Source: Comamonas aquatica NBRC 14918 (GTDB lineage Bacteria; Pseudomonadota; Gammaproteobacteria; Burkholderiales; Burkholderiaceae_C). From it: 64,000 nt of DNA. The position numbers were made by a program, and so were the translations under genes. The stretch lies in the NCBI RefSeq assembly GCF_000739875.1, contig NZ_BBJR01000021.1, forward strand, positions 124,001 through 188,000. Direction: 5' to 3'. The notes below the pieces were generated by a model. That model had not been told where the DNA came from. It did not search any database and worked only from the letters and a program-made list of their open reading frames with translations. Of this stretch, positions 1 to 9,565 are shown piece by piece (positions within the stretch are counted from its first letter, which is position 1; each line of letters opens with the position of its first letter).

Positions 1-775
1 TGCGGATGGCGTTGCGCGTGCCGTCGGGCCGCCAGCGCGGCACCCAGAAGCAGCCGATGCCGTCGTCCGGCGCCACGCGCGCCACCACCAGGTGGGCGTC
101 GCTGGTCGGCGCCGAGAAGAACCACTTGTGCCCGCGCAACCGGTAGGCACCACCACGCCCGCCGGTGCCCAGGGGCGTGGCCATGGTGGTGTTGGCGCGC
201 ACGTCCGAGCCGCCCTGCTTTTCCGTCATGCCCATGCCCACCCACAGCGCCGTCTTCTCGGCCAGCGGCACATCGCGCGGGTCGTGGCTGCGGCTGAACA
301 GCCCGGCCTGCACCTGGGCCCACAGCGCCGGTTCCCGGCGCAGCAGCGGGATGGCGGCCGTGGTCATGGTGGCCGGGCACAGCGTGCCCTGCTCCACCTG
401 ACCGTGCAGGTAAAAGCCCGCGGCCCAGGCGCTGAAGCGGCCGGGCTGCGCGGTGTCGAACGGCAGGCCGACCAGGCCCTGCTGCCGGTACAGCGCCAGC
501 AGCCCATACCAGGCCGGGTGGAAGTCCACGCGCTCGTCCAGCCGGCCGCGCGCATCGAAGCGCTGCAACTGCGGGCCGTGGCGGTTGGCCTGCTCCGCCA
601 GCGCCCAGGTGGCCGGCTGGCCCAGGGTCTGGGCATAGGCATCCAGCTGGGGCCACCAGGCCTGCGCCCCGGCGCGGCGCAGGGCGTCCTGCAGCGCCGG
701 GTCGGACTGCAGCAGGTGGTAGTCGCGCAATTCATCCACCTGGTTGTGGATGTCGTGGGTGTCCCAAAGGTGCAT
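1..775 (-). CDS. AidB-like acyl-CoA dehydrogenase, C-terminus cut off by window edge
   Basis: Only the first 258 codons are present; the rest lies left of base 1. The N-terminal part reads as an AidB-type (isovaleryl-CoA dehydrogenase superfamily) flavoprotein: it has the long AidB-specific N-terminal extension, the motif GMGMTEKQGGSDVRANTT in the FAD/acyl-pocket region, and HKWFFSAPTSDAHLV further on, both hallmarks of the AidB group. AidB of E. coli is an alkylation-response FAD protein with weak acyl-CoA dehydrogenase activity that binds DNA through its C-terminal domain; that domain is outside the window, so I cannot tell whether this copy is a DNA-binding AidB or a purely metabolic relative. 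The start is the ATG at 775, directly before MHLWDTHDIHNQ. It is transcribed away from recQ, which starts its own unit on the same strand further right. Confidence 0.85.
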   Translation of the reverse strand, partial: MHLWDTHDIHNQVDELRDYHLLQSDPALQDALRRAGAQAWWPQLDAYAQTLGQPATWALAEQANRHGPQLQRFDARGRLDERVDFHPAWYGLLALYRQQGLVGLPFDTAQPGRFSAWAAGFYLHGQVEQGTLCPATMTTAAIPLLRREPALWAQVQAGLFSRSHDPRDVPLAEKTALWVGMGMTEKQGGSDVRANTTMATPLGTGGRGGAYRLRGHKWFFSAPTSDAHLVVARVAPDDGIGCFWVPRWRPDGTRNAIR

Positions 776-864
776 GGCCGCTCCCGCGCTGTGGAGCGAC
801 CAGTCTAGAAGCTGCAAGGCCGGCGCAGCACCGGGTGAACACCAGCCCCGGGGGGCGCCGATCT

Positions 865-2730
<1,866 letters not shown>

Positions 2731-2936
2731 TAGACAATCCCAACAGGCGGTGAAACAAAACGGCGGCCAGGCAGGGGCCGGCCGCGTATTGTGCGCTGCA
2801 CGACGCCCCGGCGGCGGCGCGCCTGGCTTTGACCTTCATCCACCCGCCGTGCGCTTTGGGGTCTTGACTGACAGCCTGGTACGGAGACTGTTCCGAAGAA
2901 TGGAGCATCGGGATTGCACCCTTTGCGGAGGTCTGT

Positions 2937-3494
2937 ATGGCACACATTCGACACTGGCTGGCCCTGGCATGCCTGGCGGGCGGCCTCCCCGTGCTGGCAC
3001 AAACTGCCCCCAGCCCCCCATCCCCCACGATGTACCTGCAGGCAGGCGCTGGCGAGGACAGCAGCCAGGCCCTGGTGCTGGGCGTCACGCTGCCGTGGAA
3101 ATCCTGGTCCTGGCCGCTTGGCGGGGGGCTGGTCCGCGGTCACTGGGACCTGTATGCCGGCGCCTGGTCCGGGCGGGATCTGGCCCAGGACCGTTTCCAC
3201 ACGGCCGTCATCGGCGCCGGGCCCAGCCTGCGCTGGCGCGGGCGGCAAGGAGCGTCGCCATGGTTCCTTGAGGTGGGCACCGGCCTCATGGTGTCCCACA
3301 AACACTTCTACGCCAGCGATGAGCGCATGGCCACGCGCTGGAACTTTGCCTCCCACCTCGGGCTGGGCATGAACTGGGGCCCGCGCCAGGAGCACGAACT
3401 CTCGCTGCGCCTGCAGCACGCCTCCAACGCCGGCGCCAAGGAACCCAACCCGGGGGTCAATTTCCTGCTGCTGCGCTACGCCCACGCGTTCTGA
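2937..3494 (+). CDS. PagL-like lipid A 3-O-deacylase (acyloxyacyl hydrolase family)
   Basis: A 185-residue outer-membrane beta-barrel of the PagL family, enzymes that remove an ester-linked acyl chain from lipid A. There is a signal peptide (residues 1-22, cleavage after VLAQ), then alternating hydrophobic strands, and the family signature HASNAGAKEPNPG at residues 161-173; His161 and Ser163 correspond to the catalytic His-Ser pair. The C-terminal residue is Phe, as expected for BAM-inserted barrels. In characterised PagL the third catalytic residue is a Glu 14 positions after the His; here that position (175) is Asn, so activity is less certain. A good ribosome site (GGAGG) precedes the ATG. 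It stands alone between recQ (divergent) and the thioesterase. Confidence 0.85.
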   Translation: MAHIRHWLALACLAGGLPVLAQTAPSPPSPTMYLQAGAGEDSSQALVLGVTLPWKSWSWPLGGGLVRGHWDLYAGAWSGRDLAQDRFHTAVIGAGPSLRWRGRQGASPWFLEVGTGLMVSHKHFYASDERMATRWNFASHLGLGMNWGPRQEHELSLRLQHASNAGAKEPNPGVNFLLLRYAHAF

Positions 3495-3592
3495 GCGCGG
3501 CCGGTCCACGGCGGCGGGCTGTCGCCTAGCCAACAGCACCGCCTTCCGCAACGCCGCATCATGCGGCGTTGTCTATTTGCAAGGATGTGAAC

Positions 3593-4018
3593 ATGGCCCT
3601 CTGGCTCAAACCCGCGATTCTGGAAGAGATCAACGCCCGCAGTGCCGACACCGCCGTGGCCCACCTGGGCATCGAGATCACCGAGGTCGGCGACGACTAC
3701 CTGGTCGGCCGCGTGCCGGTGGACCACCGCACCAAGCAGCCTTTCGGGCTACTGCACGGCGGCGTCAGCGTGGTGCTGGCCGAAACCCTGGGCTCCATCG
3801 CCGCCTTCCACGCCAGCCCCGAGGGCCACCTGGCCGTGGGCCTGGACATCAATGCCAACCACCTGCGCTCTGTGCGCAGCGGCTGGGTGACTGGTACGGC
3901 ACGGCCCGTGCACATCGGCAGGACCACCCAGGTCTGGCAGATCGACATGGTGGACGAGCGCGGCCAGATGAACTGCGTCTCGCGCATCACCATGGCCATC
4001 CTGCCGCCCAAGGACTAA
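3593..4018 (+). CDS. Hotdog-fold acyl-CoA thioesterase (PaaI/YdiI-like)
   Basis: A 141-residue single hotdog-domain thioesterase that hydrolyses acyl- or aryl-CoA thioesters in the cytoplasm. The sequence FGLLHGGVSVVLAETLGS (residues 51-68) holds the HGG turn and the catalytic Glu64 of the YdiI/YbdB/PaaI group. The start at 3593 is preferred over an in-frame ATG 24 bases upstream because AAGGATG lies just before it and the protein then has the usual family length. The natural substrate cannot be told from sequence: YdiI-type members act on 1,4-dihydroxy-2-naphthoyl-CoA, PaaI on phenylacetyl-CoA intermediates. Neighbouring genes give no pathway context. Confidence 0.88.
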   Translation: MALWLKPAILEEINARSADTAVAHLGIEITEVGDDYLVGRVPVDHRTKQPFGLLHGGVSVVLAETLGSIAAFHASPEGHLAVGLDINANHLRSVRSGWVTGTARPVHIGRTTQVWQIDMVDERGQMNCVSRITMAILPPKD

Positions 4019-4088
4019 GTCCGGGCCCAATCCTGCGGGCCCCTGCGCCAGCACAGACCGAGGCCCCGCCCGCCGCAGTGCTCCGTGC

Positions 4089-4859
4089 TCAATGCACGCC
4101 AACCGTCTCGGGGGCGTAGGCGCGCTGCACCAGGGCCTGGGCCAGCACCCAGGCGGGATCGACCAACGCCCGCCCCTGCGCCTGCGGGGCCTGCGGCAGG
4201 GCCAGCGGAATTTCCGTGCACCCCATGATGACCGGCACGTCCCCATGCCGCTGCAGCATCTGCCCCAGCACCGCGCCCAAACGCTGTTCGGCCAGGGCCA
4301 TGTGGCCGCTCTTCACGCCCTGGTAGATGCCCTCCATGAGCTGGGCCACACCCTGGGCATCGGGCACCAGGGGCTGGACCCCGCAGGCACGCAGGGCCAG
4401 GTCGTACAGCCCCGTCTGGTAAGTGCCCGCCGTGGCCAGCACGATGGCCTGGCGCGCCCCCAGGGCCTGCACATGGCGCGCGGTCTCCTGCGCAATGTGC
4501 AGGATGTGCAGCTGCGGAAACAACGCCTGCAGTTGGGCATGCCAGGCATGGGCCGTGTTGCAGGCCATGGCGATGCTGGCCACGCCCAGGGCCGCCAGCC
4601 GCCCCACCCCCTGCTGCATGTGCAGGGCCGGCCCCGTCGGCGCCTGCGGATCGCCCAGCAGCGCCTGCGAGCGGTCCGGAATCGGCATCTGCACCAGCCA
4701 GTGCTCCGGAAAGGCCTGGTCGCGGACCTCCTGGCCCTGCGCCCGCAGATGGCTGCTGCAGGCCTGCACGAAGAGGCGCACGAAGTCGGCGCCTGCCGCC
4801 GGCCCCATGCCCCCCAGAATCCCCACCGCGCGCGGTGGGCTCCATCCCCCAGCGGCCAT
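4089..4859 (-). CDS. Aspartate/glutamate racemase family protein (amino-acid racemase)
   Basis: A 256-residue PLP-independent racemase of the aspartate/glutamate racemase superfamily (RacX/YgeA type). The N-terminal GILGGMGP and the two catalytic cysteines, Cys100 in MACNTAH and Cys214 in MGCTEIPL, are both present, so it should be active. Superfamily members interconvert L- and D-amino acids by a two-base mechanism. It begins 2 nt after the stop codon of the upstream periplasmic amino-acid-binding protein gene, so the two are almost certainly cotranscribed. With the DadA-like flavoenzyme across the divergent promoter region, this suggests uptake and interconversion or catabolism of D-amino acids. 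The start at 4859 (MAAGGWSPPR) gives normal family length. Confidence 0.88.
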   Translation of the reverse strand: MAAGGWSPPRAVGILGGMGPAAGADFVRLFVQACSSHLRAQGQEVRDQAFPEHWLVQMPIPDRSQALLGDPQAPTGPALHMQQGVGRLAALGVASIAMACNTAHAWHAQLQALFPQLHILHIAQETARHVQALGARQAIVLATAGTYQTGLYDLALRACGVQPLVPDAQGVAQLMEGIYQGVKSGHMALAEQRLGAVLGQMLQRHGDVPVIMGCTEIPLALPQAPQAQGRALVDPAWVLAQALVQRAYAPETVGVH

Positions 4860-4861
4860 GG

Positions 4862-5743
4862 TCAGAACGCAGCCTTGTCGCTCAAGTCGCTCAGGTTCTG
4901 CTTGAGCTGCGTCGACATCGGCAGGCCCAGCGCGGCATTCACCGGCGGGATGGGCTGCATGAACCACTTGTCGTACAGCTGCGTGAACTGGCCGGACTTC
5001 ATCAGATTGCTGATCACACCATCCACCAGCGCCTTGAACTTGGGGTCGTCCTTGCGCACCATGCAGGCATAGGGCTCCACCTGCAGGGCCTGGCCCACCA
5101 CCTCGTAGTCGGCGGGGCTGCGCGAGTTGGAGATCAGGCCGAACAGCAGGATGTCATCCATGCCGAAGGCCGCAGCGCGGTCGTTCTGCACCAGCAGGAA
5201 AGCGTCGGCGTGGTCCTTGGGCGTGACCATCTCCAGCTCCCACTTGTGCTCGGCATTCGCCTTGCGCAGCACCTGCAGGTTGGTGGTGCCGGCGGTGACG
5301 GCCACGGTCTTGCCCTTGAGGTCGGCATAGTCCTTGATGCCGGCGCTCTTCTTCACCAGCAGGCGGGTGCCGGTGTAGAAATGGTTGATCGCGAAATCCA
5401 CGTCCTTGGCGCGCGTGGTGTTGTTGGTGGTGGAGCCACACTCCAGGTCGACCGTGCCGTTCATCAGCAGGGGAATGCGGTTCTGCGACGTCACCGCCTG
5501 CCAGTTCACCTTCAGGTCGCTCTTGCCCGTGGCTTTCTTGACGGCCTCGACCACGGCGTTGCTGATGTCCACCGCCATGCCCACCGGCTTGCCCTTGTCC
5601 AGATAGCTGAACGGCACGGAGGATTCCCGGTAGGCCATGGTGATCTGGCCGCTCTGAGCCACCTTGGCCAGGGTGTCGGCGTGTGCGCCGGCAACAGCGG
5701 CCAGACCCAGGCTGGCGCAGAGCAATGTGGAGCGAAGTTTCAT
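4862..5743 (-). CDS. Periplasmic amino-acid-binding protein of an ABC transporter (GltI-like)
   Basis: A 293-residue family 3 solute-binding protein. Residues 1-22 form a signal peptide (ending AHA), followed by the two-lobe periplasmic fold; GMAVDISNAVVEAV and DLKGKTVAVTAGTTN are typical of the glutamate/aspartate (GltI/AatJ) subgroup. The ATG at 5743 is preceded by GAGAGG at good spacing. No permease or ATPase gene is nearby, so it is an orphan binding protein that must work with transporter subunits encoded elsewhere. It is the promoter-proximal gene of a two-gene unit with the racemase, which hints that its ligand is the racemase substrate (Asp/Glu or a D-amino acid); that link is inference. 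Confidence 0.93.
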   Translation of the reverse strand: MKLRSTLLCASLGLAAVAGAHADTLAKVAQSGQITMAYRESSVPFSYLDKGKPVGMAVDISNAVVEAVKKATGKSDLKVNWQAVTSQNRIPLLMNGTVDLECGSTTNNTTRAKDVDFAINHFYTGTRLLVKKSAGIKDYADLKGKTVAVTAGTTNLQVLRKANAEHKWELEMVTPKDHADAFLLVQNDRAAAFGMDDILLFGLISNSRSPADYEVVGQALQVEPYACMVRKDDPKFKALVDGVISNLMKSGQFTQLYDKWFMQPIPPVNAALGLPMSTQLKQNLSDLSDKAAF

Positions 5744-6042
5744 GCTGTTCCTCTCAAGTGGCGGAAGTGGCTGCGAATGTGCAGGGCCAGTGTAGGAACG
5801 CGCTGCCGCCTTGTGCGATGCCAATCGACGGTGCACCCATGCCGGATATTTATGCTTTCCTCAGGGTTTCCCCAAGACAGGGCGGACTGTGTGTCGCGGC
5901 GGTGCAGACCGCCCGTTTGCGGGCATCCGGTCACTGCCGGCACGTCGCACACCCATAACCTGGGCGCATACCCCAGAAACAAAACGCCATGGCCGCACTC
6001 CCGCCCCCGCCCCTACAGTCGGCACCACAGGGAGAACAAGAC
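5744..6042. other. Divergent promoter region of the amino-acid cluster
   Basis: About 300 bp separate the leftward binding-protein gene from the rightward dadA-like gene. It should hold both promoters. I see no perfect palindrome or RNA gene in it. Confidence 0.5.
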
Positions 6043-7279
6043 ATGCATGTGTGTATCGTGGGGGCGGGCATTGTGGGTTTGACGACGGCGTACGCCCTGC
6101 AGCAGGCGGGCTACCAGGTCACGGTGCTGGAGCGTGCGGCGCAGCCGGCCATGGGCGCCAGCGGCGGCAATGGCGCGCAGTTGAGCTATTCGTACGTGCA
6201 ACCCCTGGCCGACCCGGGCATCTGGGCCAGCCTGCCCAAGCTGCTGCTGGACCCCGATTCGCCGCTGCGCTTTCGCCTGCAGGCCGACCCGCGGCAGTGG
6301 GCCTGGGGCCTGCAGTTCCTGGGCGCCTGCAACCGCCGCACCTCGGCCGCCAGCACCCAGGCCTTGCTGCAGCTGGCCACCGAAAGCCGCCTCGCCTTCG
6401 AGGCGCTGCAGGCGCGCGAGCAACTGGACTGCGACCACGCCACGCCCGGCAAGCTGGTGCTCTACCCGACCCAGGCCAGCCTGGATGCTGCGGCGCGCCA
6501 GGTGGCGCTGCAGGCCCGCCTGGGCGGGGCCGCGCAGCACCTCGTCAGCGCCGCCGAGGCCGCACGCATCGAGCCCGCCCTGCACCACTACGCCGCGCAC
6601 ATCGCTGGGGCCGTGCACACGCCCAGCGAGAGCGTGGTCGATGCGCGTGCGCTGTGCGAGCAGCTGGCCCGCGTGCTGCAGGCGCGCGGCGCGCAGCTGC
6701 GCTGGAACACCGAGGTGCTGTCACTGGCGCGCACGCACGACCGCATCACCGCCGTGCACACCGCGCAGGGGCCGTTGCAGGCCGACCACGTGGTGCTGGC
6801 CAGCGGCTGGGAAAGCGCCGAGCAGGCGCGCCGCGTGGGCGTTCGTATCCCGGTCTATCCGCTCAAAGGCTACAGCATCACGCTGGATGCCTCGGCCCAA
6901 CCCGAGGCCGCGCCCCGCGTCAGCGTGACCGACACGCGCCGCAAGGTGGTGTTTGCACGCCTGGGTGATCGCCTGCGCGTGGCTGGCATGGTGGAGATCG
7001 TGGGGGCCGACACCGCCGTGCACCCGGCCCGCATCCGCAGCCTGCAGCAGTCCACGCAGGCCGTGCTGCCGCAGTTGCGCCACGGCGACGCGGTGCAGCC
7101 CTGGACCGGCATGCGCCCGGCCACGCCCACGGGCCTGCCGATCACCGGCCGCGCCGCCGGCGGGCCGCGCCGCCGGCGGGCCGCGCAACCTGTGGCTGCA
7201 GACCGGCCACGGCGCCCTGGGGCTGACGCTGTCCTTCGGCTCGGCCCAGCGCCTGGTGGCCGCACTGGCCCAGGCCTGA
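6043..7279 (+). pseudogene. D-amino-acid dehydrogenase (DadA-like), frameshifted by a 16-bp tandem duplication
   Basis: An FAD-dependent DAO-family oxidoreductase. The N-terminus has the dinucleotide-binding motif GAGIVGLTTAYALQQAG and the protein follows the DadA layout up to TGMRPATPTGLPITGR near residue 372. At 7151-7166 and 7167-7182 the 16-bp unit GCGCCGCCGGCGGGCC is repeated head to tail. Sixteen is not a multiple of three, so the frame shifts: the genomic reading continues to a stop at 7386 (447 residues, last about 67 aberrant, running into the 3' end of the convergent LysR gene). Removing one copy restores a 406-residue protein ending TGHGALGLTLSFGSAQRLV, the conserved FAD-binding C-terminus. 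So the gene is recently broken, reversibly switched off by slipped-strand copy change, or mis-assembled. It faces the racemase/binding-protein unit across a shared intergenic region. Confidence 0.85.
7151..7182. repeat. Two tandem copies of a 16-bp GC-rich unit inside the dadA-like gene
   Basis: The unit GCGCCGCCGGCGGGCC occurs at 7151-7166 and 7167-7182, followed by four bases (GCGC) of a third copy. Reading through both copies shifts the frame of the flavoenzyme gene; one copy would keep it open. Confidence 0.97.
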
Positions 7280-7288
7280 GGGACGGTC

Positions 7289-8188
7289 CTAGAGCAGCTC
7301 GCGCAGGGCCTTGCGCATCTCCTGCGTCATGGCGCGGGCCAGCACCGAGCTGGGCCGCTGCGCCAGGTGCAAGGCGTTCACGCTGACGGTGATGCGCGGC
7401 AGCAGGGGCAGCACGTGCACCTTGCGCCGGTCGGCCGCCGAGGCCGTGCAGCCATCCACGATGGCAATCCCCAGGCCGTATTCCGCCATCGACAGGGCGG
7501 CGTGGTAGGTCTGCACCGTGACCACGGGCGACAGGCCCACGCCGTGCTCGCGGCAGGCCTGGTTGATGCGCATGCCCAGCGGGTCGCGGGCGTCCAGCGC
7601 CACCACCGGCAGGTCGGCCAGGTCCTGCAGCGCCATGCCCGCCGGCTTGATGCGCGAAGGCGGCAGCAGGCCCTTGGGCACGATGCAGTGCATGTCCACC
7701 TCGGCCAGGGATTCGCGCTCCAGCGCGTGCTGGCCGGCGGAGCTGATGACGAAGCCGACATCGGCCTCCTGCAGCAGCAGGCCGGACACCACCTGGGGCG
7801 TGTGCAGGGCCTGCACCGTGACCTGGACCTGGGGGTATCTCTGGCGGAAACCCGCGACGGCGTGCGGCAGCACCTCGCGGCTGAGGGCGAACACCGTCAA
7901 CACCTGCAGGCGGTCGGTGACGGCGCCGTGGCGCAGGCCCGCAGCCAGGCGCTGCACCTCGTCCAGCTGCTCGTACAGCTTCTCGACATGCGGGAACAGG
8001 GCCATGGCCTCGTTGGTCGGCGTCAGCCGCCCGCGGGCGCGCTCAAACAGGGCGAAGCCCAGCTGCAGCTCGGCGTGCTGCAGGGTGCGGCTGACGGCGG
8101 GCTGGGTGACGTTGAGCAGCCGCGCGGCCGCGCTGACGCTGCCCGTCTGCATGACGGCATTGAACACCTCGATGTGACGTAAACGCAT
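7289..8188 (-). CDS. LysR-family transcriptional regulator
   Basis: A 299-residue LysR-type regulator: N-terminal winged helix-turn-helix (residues 3-62, RLLNVTQPAVSRTLQHAE as the recognition region) and a two-subdomain effector-binding region. Its start follows AGGAGCCCGGGG. It converges with the DadA-like gene with about 10 bp between stop codons. The frameshifted dadA reading would overlap its 3' end. By position it could control the D-amino-acid genes to its left, although LysR regulators more often act on a divergent neighbour; the gene to its right runs in the same direction, so the target is not settled. Confidence 0.93.
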   Translation of the reverse strand: MRLRHIEVFNAVMQTGSVSAAARLLNVTQPAVSRTLQHAELQLGFALFERARGRLTPTNEAMALFPHVEKLYEQLDEVQRLAAGLRHGAVTDRLQVLTVFALSREVLPHAVAGFRQRYPQVQVTVQALHTPQVVSGLLLQEADVGFVISSAGQHALERESLAEVDMHCIVPKGLLPPSRIKPAGMALQDLADLPVVALDARDPLGMRINQACREHGVGLSPVVTVQTYHAALSMAEYGLGIAIVDGCTASAADRRKVHVLPLLPRITVSVNALHLAQRPSSVLARAMTQEMRKALRELL

Positions 8189-8358
8189 CCCCGGGCTCCT
8201 TGTTGCGGCCCTGTGATTCTTGTCGATCTGCGGCCTGCACCGCGCAACCGCTTCAACAAAAAGAGCAGCTGGCGATGGTCAGAATTGGTTTGCAAAGCTT
8301 TTTCAATTCACAACCCTCACTCAGACAGCGCCAGCAGCTCACTTTTTCAGTTCGAAGC

Positions 8359-8931
8359 TCACTCGCTATCGTCCCGCATCTGCGCCAGGCGCTCGCTCTT
8401 CCAGTACACATCGTCGCCGCCGTCCACGCGGTTGAGCACGCGCGCCAGCACGAACAGCAGGTCCGACAGGCGGTTCAGGTACTGGCGCGGCGCGGCGCGC
8501 ATGGCCTCCTGCTCCTGCAGGGCCACCACATGGCGTTCGGCGCGGCGCGCCACGGTGCGGCAGACATGGGCCTGCGACGCGGCGCGCGTGCCGGCCGGCA
8601 GGATGAACTCCAGCAGCCGCGGCAGCTGCGCGTTGTAGTGCGCCAGGGCCGTGTCCAGGTGCAGCAGCGCGTCGTCCTTGAGCAGCTCGTAGCCGGGCAT
8701 GGACAGCTCGCCGCCCAGGTTGAACAGCTGGTGCTGCACCTCGACCAGCAGCGCGCGCACGTCGTCAGGCAGCGGCTCGCACAGCAACAGGCCGATGTGG
8801 GAATTGAGCTCGTCCACATCGCCCATGGCATGCGGGCGTCCGCTGTGCTTGGACACCCGGGTGTTGTCGCCCAGACCCGTGCTGCCGTCATCCCCGGTGC
8901 GGGTGGCGATTTGTGTGAGGCGATTGCCCAT
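8359..8931 (-). CDS. Cob(I)yrinic acid a,c-diamide / cob(I)alamin adenosyltransferase, PduO type
   Basis: A 190-residue ATP:cob(I)alamin adenosyltransferase that makes the 5'-deoxyadenosyl form of vitamin B12. The ATP-binding N-terminal signature TRTGDDGSTGLGD is at residues 11-23, and the conserved helices RRAERHVVAL and NRLSDLLFVLAR complete the PduO-type five-helix bundle. The ATG at 8931 gives normal family length; in-frame extension further upstream lacks family similarity. It is a lone gene on the minus strand with about 160 bp of non-coding DNA before the divergent EF-hand gene. Confidence 0.93.
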   Translation of the reverse strand: MGNRLTQIATRTGDDGSTGLGDNTRVSKHSGRPHAMGDVDELNSHIGLLLCEPLPDDVRALLVEVQHQLFNLGGELSMPGYELLKDDALLHLDTALAHYNAQLPRLLEFILPAGTRAASQAHVCRTVARRAERHVVALQEQEAMRAAPRQYLNRLSDLLFVLARVLNRVDGGDDVYWKSERLAQMRDDSE

Positions 8932-9094
8932 CCGAAAAACTCCTGCATGAACGCCCCGGCCGGGGCCTTGCCGCGATTGTGCGTTACATAGCGCAGGCAG
9001 ATGTTCACCCGGGAAACAGCCTGCAAAAAGCGTGGACATGCCCTGGCGCCCACGGTGCAATGCAAGCCTGTTGAACTTTCCCAGGAGCCTTGCC

Positions 9095-9436
9095 ATGCCC
9101 ACCAGCCGGCGCCAACTGCATGCTTTCGATGTGCGCAGCGTACTGCTGTTCGCCAGTCTGACCCTGGGCGGCACCGCCGCCGTGATGGCCCAGAACCAGG
9201 GCACGCCCCCCGCCAAAACCGCCAGCACCACAGCCACGACCACCACCACGGCCACGCTGGCCATCACCCCGACGGCCGTGTTCAAGCGCGCCGACCGCAA
9301 CCGCGACGGCCAGCTCTCGCGCGAGGAGGCCGAGCACCTGCCCAGCGTGGCCGCGCAGTTCGACCAATGGGACCGCGACGGCAACGGCCAGCTGTCGCTG
9401 CAGGAGTTCCTGCAGCACACCCAACCTGCGCGCTGA
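9095..9436 (+). CDS. Small exported protein with two EF-hand calcium-binding loops
   Basis: A 113-residue protein with a basic N-terminus and a hydrophobic stretch (residues 12-32, ending VMAQ) that looks like a signal peptide, a Thr/Ala-rich linker, and two EF-hand loops: DRNRDGQLSREE (67-78) and DRDGNGQLSLQE (93-104), both with Asp at positions 1, 3 or 5 and Glu at 12. It should bind calcium in the periplasm or at the membrane. The ATG at 9095 follows CAGGAGCC. No partner is apparent; similar small EF-hand proteins are common in Comamonadaceae and have no assigned function that I know. Confidence 0.85.
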   Translation: MPTSRRQLHAFDVRSVLLFASLTLGGTAAVMAQNQGTPPAKTASTTATTTTTATLAITPTAVFKRADRNRDGQLSREEAEHLPSVAAQFDQWDRDGNGQLSLQEFLQHTQPAR

Positions 9437-9565
9437 GCGGCGCCTGCGGCCCGGCGCCCAGGCCGCCCCAGGGCCCCCGCTTGGCGAGTGCGGCCCCAGC
9501 CGATGGCGGGCGCAGCGCCTGCGGTGCCGGTGGTATTCTTTTGCCCCTGTCTTGGAGTCCGCCAC

